DNA from: Spirochaetaceae bacterium
Lineage (GTDB): Bacteria > Spirochaetota > Spirochaetia > Treponematales > Breznakiellaceae
NCBI GenBank assembly: GCA_031280455.1
Contig: JAITGR010000064.1
Span: forward strand, 1-5,358
Direction: 5' to 3'
Length of the DNA stretch: 5,358 bases
Below the pieces are notes generated by a model. The model worked only from the letters and a program-made list of their open reading frames with translations. It searched no databases and was not told the origin of the DNA. This document shows, piece after piece, positions 1 through 4,738 of this stretch. Within the stretch, counting starts at the first letter, position 1, and each line of letters opens with the position of its first letter. Position numbers and translations under genes: made by a program.

Positions 1-804
1 GTGGGGCCGGTGTTGAACGACGCGCTGTTTACGCCGCACAAAACGGTGGTGTGCGTGTCGGCGACACTTGGTCTAGGCGGCTCGTTTGATTACTGGCTGG
101 AGCGGGCGGGGCTGGCCGGACGCGAGGACGTGCTGCGCGGCACCTTCGCGTCGCCGTTTCCGTACAAACAGGCGGTGCTGCTGGCCATTCCCGCCGACGC
201 GCCGCCGCCGTCGAGTCCCGCCTACCAGGGCTTTGTCAACGACGCGGCGCTGCGCCTGTGCACCGCCTCAGGCGGCGGGGCGCTGGTGTTGTTTACCTCG
301 TACGGGAGCCTGCGCGCGGCTTTTTCGTTCTGCGCCCCGCGTTTAGCGCGGCACGGCATTTGCGCGTTGGCGCAGGGGGAGGACGACCGCGCGCGGCTTA
401 TGCGGCGCTTTCTGGACGATGCCTCCAGCGTGCTGTTTGCCACCGATTCGTTTTGGGAAGGCATCGACGCGCCCGGCGAGACGCTGCGCCTGGTGATACT
501 GTGCCGGCTGCCGTTCAACACGCCGGACGACCCGGTGCCGCAGGCGAGGTGCGAAGCGCTGGAGCGCGCGGGGAAAAATCCGTTTACCGAGCTTTCGGTA
601 CCGGAGGCGGTAATGAAATTCCGCCAGGGCTTTGGCCGGCTTATGCGGCGCGCCAGCGACCGCGGCGTTGTCGCCGTGCTGGACAACCGGCTGGCGCAAA
701 AAAGCTACGGCAGGATTTTTCTGGACGCGCTGCCGGAAACCAGGCGCTGCGTGGATAGCTTTGAGGTGGTAGAGCGCGTCTGCGAGCAGTTCCTGAATAT
801 GTAG
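1..804 (+). CDS. dinG: DinG/YoaA-family ATP-dependent DNA helicase, C-terminal part
   Basis: This is the C-terminal half of a superfamily 2 XPD/DinG-type helicase, an ATP-driven 5'-3' DNA unwinding enzyme involved in repair and in resolving unusual DNA structures. The gene is open to the left edge, so the GTG at base 1 is probably an internal valine and not a start. The Walker A/B domain and any FeS domain lie outside the window. Visible motifs, numbered from base 1: SATL at residues 20-23, the LVLFTSYGSL segment at 95-104 opening helicase domain 2, DSFWEGIDAPG at 149-159 (motif V type) and QGFGRLMRR at 209-217 (motif VI type, with the arginine finger). FWEGID plus QGFGRLxR is characteristic of DinG/YoaA as opposed to RecQ or UvrB. 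Two in-frame stops (TAG at 802 and 808) close it. GC is high: a 60-base sample at 421-480 is about two-thirds G+C. The family call is secure; DinG versus a paralogue such as YoaA cannot be settled from the fragment. Confidence 0.9.
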   Translation: MGPVLNDALFTPHKTVVCVSATLGLGGSFDYWLERAGLAGREDVLRGTFASPFPYKQAVLLAIPADAPPPSSPAYQGFVNDAALRLCTASGGGALVLFTSYGSLRAAFSFCAPRLARHGICALAQGEDDRARLMRRFLDDASSVLFATDSFWEGIDAPGETLRLVILCRLPFNTPDDPVPQARCEALERAGKNPFTELSVPEAVMKFRQGFGRLMRRASDRGVVAVLDNRLAQKSYGRIFLDALPETRRCVDSFEVVERVCEQFLNM

Positions 805-852
805 TCGTAGTCCCCACGATGGCGGCAGTGGCGGCGGAAGCAATGCGCGGTC

Positions 853-881
853 TTTCCGCCCATGCGGTTTTCGGGTATACT
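853..881 (+). promoter_or_regulatory. Candidate promoter of the lptF-lptG operon
   Basis: TATACT at 876-881 matches the sigma70 -10 consensus at five of six positions. With a 17-base spacer the -35 position (853-858, TTTCCG) matches only three of six. The implied start point, around 888, leaves roughly five bases before the ATG at 893, and no Shine-Dalgarno sequence precedes that ATG. The same nine bases TATACTGCG occur in the methyltransferase promoter on the other strand (4014-4006), which supports the -10. The weak -35 keeps this tentative. Confidence 0.4.
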
Positions 882-892
882 GCGCTCGTAGT

Positions 893-2170
893 ATGGACCT
901 CAACCTGAAAAACGGACACATATCACCGACAATTTTCCGGTATTTGTTTTGGGAAACGTTGTTTGCGTTTGGCGTGTCGTTTCTTTTTTTCTTTTTTATA
1001 TTTTTTGTCAACCAGCTTTTGCTTATGGCAAACGAAATTCTGACCAAAAAAGTTCCGTTTAACCAGGTCGCGCTGCTGGTGCTGTTCTCGCTGCCGTCCA
1101 TTGTCGCCATGTCCGCGCCGTTTGCGAGCCTGTTGGGAACGCTCATGACGATAGGCCGGCTTTCTTCCGACAACGAAATTCTGGTTATGCTCGCCTCCGG
1201 CCTGTCGTACAAAAACATTCTTGCGCCAACGATTATTGTCGGCGTGATTATTTCGATATTTTCGTTTGTCGCCAACGACATTCTGCTGCCGGCTGGCACC
1301 ATTCAGTTTGCGCGGTTGTACCGGCGCATTCTTGTGTCCACGCCCGCGCTGGAGATAGAGTCGAATTCGGTAAAGCGCTTTAAGGATACGGTGGTAATTA
1401 CCGGCAATGTAACTGAAAAGAGTATATCCGATTTGCTGATACTCGACAAAACGTCCGACGGCGAGCGGCGGGTTATTCTGGCCAAAAACGCTGAATTTGT
1501 GGACGCGGGCAAGGAGGGGATTCGGCTTGACCTGGAGAATGCGTTTATTCATTCTTCAAAAGAGGTTGAACGCAGCGATTACGATTACGCGACCAGCGGG
1601 TTTCTGCGCTACCGCATTCCGCAGGAGGATTTGATTCAGCAGGTAACGCCGCCGGGGCCGCGCGAGATGAGTTCAATTGACGTATACAAAGAAATTACCG
1701 TTAAACGCGCGAATGTAAACAAATCGTTACGCTCGCGGCTTGCGTCCACGTTCGATTCCGCCATGAACCTGGAAAACGCGCTGCGGCGCGGGCCGGGCTA
1801 CCGCCCCTGGACGGGGAGGGAAAATCTGCTTAACGCATACGAGCGCGAGACGACGCTGGCGTCCAACCTGCGCAAAGACCGCAGTCTTTCTATATATCTT
1901 TTGGAATTCTACAAAAAGTTTTCCATACCGCTGGGGGCGCTTTCGTTTATTTTTCTTGCGGTGCCGCTGGGGCTTATGGCGAAAAAGTCCGGCCAGGCCG
2001 TCGGGTTTATTCTGGGGCTTATCATTTCTGTGTTTTACTGGGCTATGCTGCTTATGGGGCAGAATATGGGCATACGCCTGGGGTATCCGCCGTTCTGGTC
2101 GATGTGGTATCCCAACATTTTATGCGCCGGTATAGGGCTTGTGCTGTGTTTAATTAGGGTGCGCCGGTGA
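893..2170 (+). CDS. lptF: LptF/LptG-family (YjgP/YjgQ) permease, first of pair
   Basis: This is an inner-membrane permease of the YjgP/YjgQ family. In model Gram-negatives, LptF and LptG pair with the LptB ATPase to extract lipopolysaccharide and pass it to LptC/LptA. The protein is 425 residues, with three N-terminal membrane segments (about 23-45, 58-85 and 105-130), a large central soluble region and three C-terminal segments (about 342-365, 370-392 and 400-421). That is the family topology. The FSIPLGALSFIFLAVPLG stretch before the fourth segment is typical of the family. It is about 60 residues longer than E. coli LptF (366); the extra length appears to lie in the charged segment before the fourth membrane helix (about residues 265-335). 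ATG 893 is the only usual start upstream of the first membrane helix, and it has no Shine-Dalgarno. Translation is probably coupled to the next gene through a 4-base overlap. In spirochaetes lacking classical LPS the cargo may be another glycolipid. F versus G is assigned by gene order and similarity of style. Confidence 0.85.
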   Translation: MDLNLKNGHISPTIFRYLFWETLFAFGVSFLFFFFIFFVNQLLLMANEILTKKVPFNQVALLVLFSLPSIVAMSAPFASLLGTLMTIGRLSSDNEILVMLASGLSYKNILAPTIIVGVIISIFSFVANDILLPAGTIQFARLYRRILVSTPALEIESNSVKRFKDTVVITGNVTEKSISDLLILDKTSDGERRVILAKNAEFVDAGKEGIRLDLENAFIHSSKEVERSDYDYATSGFLRYRIPQEDLIQQVTPPGPREMSSIDVYKEITVKRANVNKSLRSRLASTFDSAMNLENALRRGPGYRPWTGRENLLNAYERETTLASNLRKDRSLSIYLLEFYKKFSIPLGALSFIFLAVPLGLMAKKSGQAVGFILGLIISVFYWAMLLMGQNMGIRLGYPPFWSMWYPNILCAGIGLVLCLIRVRR

Positions 2171-3231
2171 TTATAGACCGATACATAGTCCGCCATTTTT
2201 TTCCGGTATTTGTCGTCGCAGTTTCCATGTTTGTCATGCTTTTTTTGCTGATAGATTTGTTTTTGAATTTGGTGCACTATCTTAATTACGAAGCGCCGTT
2301 TTCGGAAATTGTGCGCGCAAGCATTTTGTATATACCAAAAAGCGTCGCGTTTGCCATTCCTATTTCGCTGATATTTGCGATTGCCTACACGCTGGGCGAT
2401 TTGTACGCGCGCAACGAGTTGACATCGATAATATCCAGCGGCATTCCGTTTTGGCGTGCCGGAGCGGCGCTGTTGATTATTGGCGGCGCGGCTTCGGTCT
2501 TTTCGTTTTTTTTCCAGGATAGACTGGTTATTCCAACGTTAAAAGAAAAAAACGAGCTTACCAGAACGCTGCGGCATCAGCAGATGACCGAAAGCAACTC
2601 GGATATAGTTATAAAAACAAACGAAGGAAACCGTATATATTCGATTGATTATTTTGATGTTCGCAATATAACGCTGAATGGTGTAAGTATAATTGAACGC
2701 GATAAAGAAGGGCGTTTTCTTTCGCATATTCGCGCTATATCCGCAAAATGGGAGAGCGGTCAATGGGTGTTCTCGAACGCGGTTATTTACGAATGGGAGG
2801 GCGATTTTTTGCGCGTACGGCCGTTTACGCCGCGTGAACCGTACACGGAAAATCCCGATATTTTTAGGCGCAGTTCCGTCGATTCCGAGGAGTTGAGCGC
2901 CCGCGACGTTGGGCTTTTGGTGCAGGACTTAAAAATTGCCGGCTTGCCGTACCTAAAAGCGCTCAGCGACTATTACCACCGGTATTCATTTTCCAGCGTA
3001 TCGTTTATCGTGGTTATTCTTTCTATATCCATGGGCGGGCGCTTCCGCAAAAACATTCTGCTTATGAGCCTGCTCTCCAGTCTTGGCATAGGCGTTGTCT
3101 ACTACATTATGGAAATGATAAGCATGATGATGGCCGGCCTGGGCTACATTCCGCCCATTGTCGGCGCGTGGTTCCCCGTTGTGTTTTTTACAATCATCGG
3201 CATCGTGCTTGTGCGCTATTCAAAAACCTAA
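2167..3231 (+). CDS. lptG: LptF/LptG-family (YjgP/YjgQ) permease, second of pair
   Basis: This is the second half of the permease pair, expected to form the heterodimeric membrane core of the lipid-A/glycolipid export ABC transporter with its neighbour. It is 354 residues, close to the usual LptG length (E. coli 360). The N-terminus (IIDRYIVRHFF) resembles the canonical LptG opening. Membrane segments lie near residues 11-33, 54-76 and 98-118, with a soluble domain between about 120 and 265 (periplasmic beta-jellyroll in known structures) and further segments near 271-290, 297-320 and 328-350. GTG 2167 overlaps the upstream TGA as GTGA, a classic translational-coupling arrangement. A weak AGGG at 2156-2159 sits seven bases upstream. 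The ATPase (LptB) and bridge proteins (LptA, LptC) are not in this window. The gene ends 53 bases before the convergent methyltransferase, and I see no convincing intrinsic terminator between them. Confidence 0.87.
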   Translation: MIIDRYIVRHFFPVFVVAVSMFVMLFLLIDLFLNLVHYLNYEAPFSEIVRASILYIPKSVAFAIPISLIFAIAYTLGDLYARNELTSIISSGIPFWRAGAALLIIGGAASVFSFFFQDRLVIPTLKEKNELTRTLRHQQMTESNSDIVIKTNEGNRIYSIDYFDVRNITLNGVSIIERDKEGRFLSHIRAISAKWESGQWVFSNAVIYEWEGDFLRVRPFTPREPYTENPDIFRRSSVDSEELSARDVGLLVQDLKIAGLPYLKALSDYYHRYSFSSVSFIVVILSISMGGRFRKNILLMSLLSSLGIGVVYYIMEMISMMMAGLGYIPPIVGAWFPVVFFTIIGIVLVRYSKT

Positions 3232-3284
3232 TCCCCCTTCCTTGGCCCTCTATCATTTATTAGCGCCCTGCGCGCGCGGCGGGT

Positions 3285-4002
3285 TTAGGTGGTGCTGGTA
3301 TTCGTTAGTACAAAAAAATGATGATACGGATTGCCATACACGCGATATTCTTTAGTGAGCACATAGTTGTACTTTTTCGCGGTACCGGTAATCGCGTCGA
3401 TTATTGTGCGTGTATCGTAACCTTTTTGGTTTATTTCCCAATAGTGTACACCATTATATACATGCGCGCGTTTTTTTATGCGCGGCAGTTCAAAAATCCG
3501 GTTTCTGCATATCTTGGGAATGTGCACCTGTATCGCCCTTCCCGCGTTTGGCAGAGATATAATAACCATCTTTTTTGCCACGCGCAGCAGTTCGGAAAGC
3601 GCTTTTTCAAAGGAAGTATACGGTAAATGCTCCAAAACCTGAAAACATACGGCAATATCGTACTGATTGTCCAGAAACGGCATATCCAGTACCGAGCCGG
3701 TATAATCCGGGTTTAACTCGGGCCGAATGTCCATGGATGTATAGGCGCAATTACTCACCGCGTTTAATACGGCTTTAAGAACACCCGGCCCCACGCCAAC
3801 TTCAAGCACCGTGCGCGGCTGCGCCACAAGGATTTCGTGAACCTGATGATAAAAACTTGCCCACCGTGCTTTTGAAACATATTTTAGAAATTCAAAATGC
3901 GCCGCGCCGGGGGCTTGACAAAGAAATTCAGATGCGCACAATTGTTTGTTTGTTTGTTTGTTTGTTTGTTTGTTTGTTTGTTTGTTTGTTTGCCATTTCC
4001 AT
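3285..4002 (-). CDS. Phase-variable class I SAM-dependent methyltransferase, OFF register
   Basis: The body encodes a small class I methyltransferase with a Rossmann fold of the Methyltransf_11/23 type. The SAM-binding motif I (EVGVGPG) is encoded at 3803-3783. An acidic residue after the second strand (SMDI, Asp codon starting at 3731), an LDMPF segment, and YDIAVCFQVLEHL (motif IV and the EHL signature) follow. A short GNPYHHFFVLT end closes the protein at TAA 3287-3285. The segment before motif I (FEFLKYVSKARWASFYHQV) is typical of small-molecule or sugar methyltransferases, not DNA methyltransferases; no NPPY or DPPY motif is seen. The best start is ATG 4002-4000, set exactly at the expected transcription start of the upstream promoter, followed by a second ATG at 3996 and the tetranucleotide tract. 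At the present repeat number that ATG frame ends at a TGA (3930-3928) just after the repeat. The body frame is open upstream only to a TTG at 4088, which lies upstream of the promoter. A TTG at 3941 directly after the repeat is an alternative but lacks a Shine-Dalgarno. Substrate unknown. Confidence 0.82.
3942..3992 (-). repeat. TTTG tetranucleotide tract in the 5' end of the methyltransferase gene
   Basis: On the plus strand this is 12 perfect TTTG units (3945-3992) preceded by TTG, 51 bases in all and uninterrupted. Read on the minus strand in the body frame it encodes a Gln-Thr-Asn-Lys repeat. A 4-base unit changes reading frame with each gain or loss, the classic design of slipped-strand contingency genes such as those of Haemophilus and Neisseria. 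From ATG 4002 to the first body codon after the tract (3941) is 61 bases. Removing one unit gives 57 and adding two gives 69, both multiples of three, so 11 or 14 units would be ON and 12 or 13 OFF. Confidence 0.95.
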
Positions 4003-4008
4003 GTTCGC

Positions 4009-4037
4009 AGTATAGCCGCCTGTTCGCGCTTTGTCAA
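4009..4037 (-). promoter_or_regulatory. Strong sigma70-type promoter of the methyltransferase
   Basis: On the minus strand, TTGACA (4037-4032) is a perfect -35 and TATACT (4014-4009) a five-of-six -10, with the optimal 17-base spacer. Six bases (GCGAAC) then separate the -10 from ATG 4002, so the expected +1 is the A of that ATG. This predicts a leaderless or nearly leaderless mRNA beginning right before the repeat. It also makes the upstream TTG at 4088 unlikely as the real start, because that codon would not be transcribed from here. Confidence 0.82.
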
Positions 4038-4139
4038 TACGTACGTAGGGCGGGAAAGCTCATCCTTCCCCCCGTTTCGCCGTGTCAATCTGCCGCCCCT
4101 GGCGCTTTCGCTTCTGGAGGTCTCTTGACATAAAACAGA

Positions 4140-4189
4140 GGAGTTTCGCTACGCGCAACTCCAAGCCCAAAGCGCTCCGCGCTTTGGGC
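4140..4189. repeat. Two adjacent hairpins (twin palindromes)
   Basis: The first hairpin is at 4140-4162. GGAGTT pairs with AACTCC, one T/C mismatch follows, and CGC pairs with GCG around the loop TAC. The second is at 4165-4189: a perfect 11-base stem, GCCCAAAGCGC with GCGCTTTGGGC, around the loop TCC. Only two bases separate them and both have 3-base loops. Neither is followed by a T-run on either strand, so they are not ordinary intrinsic terminators. They lie between the divergent promoters of the two repeat-bearing units, five bases before the plus-strand -35. They could be REP-like elements, protein-binding palindromes or roadblock/insulator structures; function unknown. Confidence 0.75.
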
Positions 4190-4194
4190 ACCCC

Positions 4195-4223
4195 TTGACA
4201 AATTTTGCGCGGCATGAGACAAT
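4195..4223 (+). promoter_or_regulatory. Plus-strand promoter of the pentanucleotide-repeat unit
   Basis: A perfect TTGACA -35 (4195-4200) is followed after 17 bases by GACAAT (4218-4223), which matches the -10 consensus at four of six positions including the key A2 and T6. The expected start point is about 4230. It points away from the methyltransferase promoter and towards the TACGA tract. The intrinsic terminator at 4577-4616 would end a transcript of roughly 390 bases. Confidence 0.55.
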
Positions 4224-4282
4224 GGATGTGCGCCCTGCGGGAAGGCGGGGAAAATAACCGGAAGAGGGGGTTTGTTCGCGTG

Positions 4283-4595
4283 ATGTACGATACGATACGA
4301 TACGATACGATACGATACGATACGATACGATACGATACGCCCTTATTGTGCCGAAAAAACCGCACAACAGCTTCAACTAGCAAACAACCCCGTAATTTAT
4401 ATACCTATACCTCTACAAAACTTCGCGCGGCGGCAAAGCCGGAATCCGCGCGGGAAATATGTCTTTTTTTGTTCAACAGTCCTGCAGCCACAAGTAATAA
4501 CAACAGTTTTTGCAAACCCGCTCATGCTCAACGCACACGCGCCCTGGGAACGAGCGAATGTGTCATACGCGAAAATGCCGCGCGTCCGCCCGTAA
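4283..4595 (+). other. Possible small repeat-switched reading frame, unrecognised
   Basis: ATG 4283 (with an in-frame GTG just before and earlier ATGs at 4214 and 4226) leads directly into the TACGA tract. A purine-rich GAAGAGGGGG at 4261-4270 is a poor, rather distant ribosome-binding candidate. At the present repeat number the frame encodes a Tyr-Asp-Thr-Ile-Arg repeat and runs on to a stop at 4640-4642, beyond the terminator, so a terminated mRNA would lack a stop codon. A second frame is open from 4341 to a TAA at 4593-4595, upstream of the T-tract. It would be joined to ATG 4283 if the tract gained one unit or lost two, giving about 105 residues. That downstream frame (for example NNPVIYIPIPLQNFARR) looks more protein-like than the current one. 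The third frame stops at 4378-4380. I recognise no family, and the region could equally be a non-coding RNA. Confidence 0.25.
4286..4339 (+). repeat. TACGA pentanucleotide tract
   Basis: Ten perfect TACGA units (4286-4335) plus TACG (4336-4339), 54 bases without interruption. A 5-base unit shifts the reading frame at each slip, so it can act as a translational switch for anything read through it. Two units also make 10 bases, close to one helical turn, so it may alternatively act as a phased DNA element or spacer. It lies just after an ATG and downstream of a promoter-like element, the same arrangement as the TTTG tract on the opposite strand. Confidence 0.95.
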
Positions 4596-4616
4596 GGGTA
4601 CGCAGCGGCTTTTTTT
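4577..4616 (+). terminator. Rho-independent terminator
   Basis: GCCGC (4577-4581) pairs with GCGGC (4605-4609) and GCGT (4582-4585) with ACGC (4600-4603), leaving one bulged A at 4604. An inner CCC/GGG pairs around GTAA (4592-4595). Seven T residues (4610-4616) follow at once. This is a strong plus-strand terminator. No recognised plus-strand gene ends before it, which implies a transcript from the 4195-4223 promoter region. It also insulates the downstream exported-protein gene from upstream reading. Confidence 0.85.
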
Positions 4617-4738
4617 ATAACGGAAGCGCGGCCCGGGTGTAAGGGAAGCGCTTCTTGATTTTGAAAAACAGGCCGCGTCCAGACGAGCCGCCGGAAACAG
4701 CGGACGCTTGCTGGCGTGTGTCTGCGAAGGAGCGCGGA
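4617..4738 (+). promoter_or_regulatory. Leader region of the exported-protein gene
   Basis: These 122 bases between the terminator and the last gene must hold its promoter if it has its own. I found no convincing sigma70 pair; TTGATT at 4655-4660 lacks a matching -10. GCGTCC (4675-4680) and GGACGC (4702-4707) can form a 6-base stem, and an overlapping CCGC (4688-4691)/GCGG (4700-4703) pairing would compete with it, so a structured leader is possible. AAGGAG at 4727-4732 is a strong Shine-Dalgarno, six bases before ATG 4739. It is the clearest ribosome-binding site in the window and fixes that start. Confidence 0.5.

Noticed and set aside
222..686. Long open frames in other registers across dinG
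   Set aside because: These are shadows produced by the high-GC helicase coding sequence and show no domain-like features.
984..1006. T-runs (7, 6 and 6) in lptF as a phase-variable homopolymer
   Set aside because: The runs are short and broken, and they simply encode the Phe-rich first membrane helix; slippage is possible but nothing here points to a switch.
3264..3283. GC-rich stretch between lptG and the methyltransferase as a bidirectional terminator
   Set aside because: Only a 3-4 base stem can be formed around the CGCGCG run, and T-tracts are short or absent.
4060..4088. TTGACA at 4088-4083 (minus) as a promoter for the TTG-started methyltransferase
   Set aside because: The -10 position reads GGATGA, and the TTG start is itself part of this hexamer, so it could not be transcribed from it.
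3897..4133. Plus-strand frame through the TTTG tract (Cys-Leu-Phe-Val repeat)
   Set aside because: It is antisense to the conserved methyltransferase and its promoter; the open frame results from the repeat lacking stops.
4125..4153. TTGACA at 4125-4130 as a third plus-strand promoter
   Set aside because: No acceptable -10 exists at 16 to 19 bases; the 17-base position reads GCTACG, inside the first hairpin.
4286..4339. CRISPR-like array
   Set aside because: The 5-base unit has no spacers, and no cas gene is present.
4060..4383. Minus-strand frame through the TACGA tract encoding a Ser-Tyr-Arg-Ile-Val repeat
   Set aside because: It starts at a TTG with no ribosome site, runs back through the plus-strand promoter and both hairpins, and has no protein-like composition outside the repeat.
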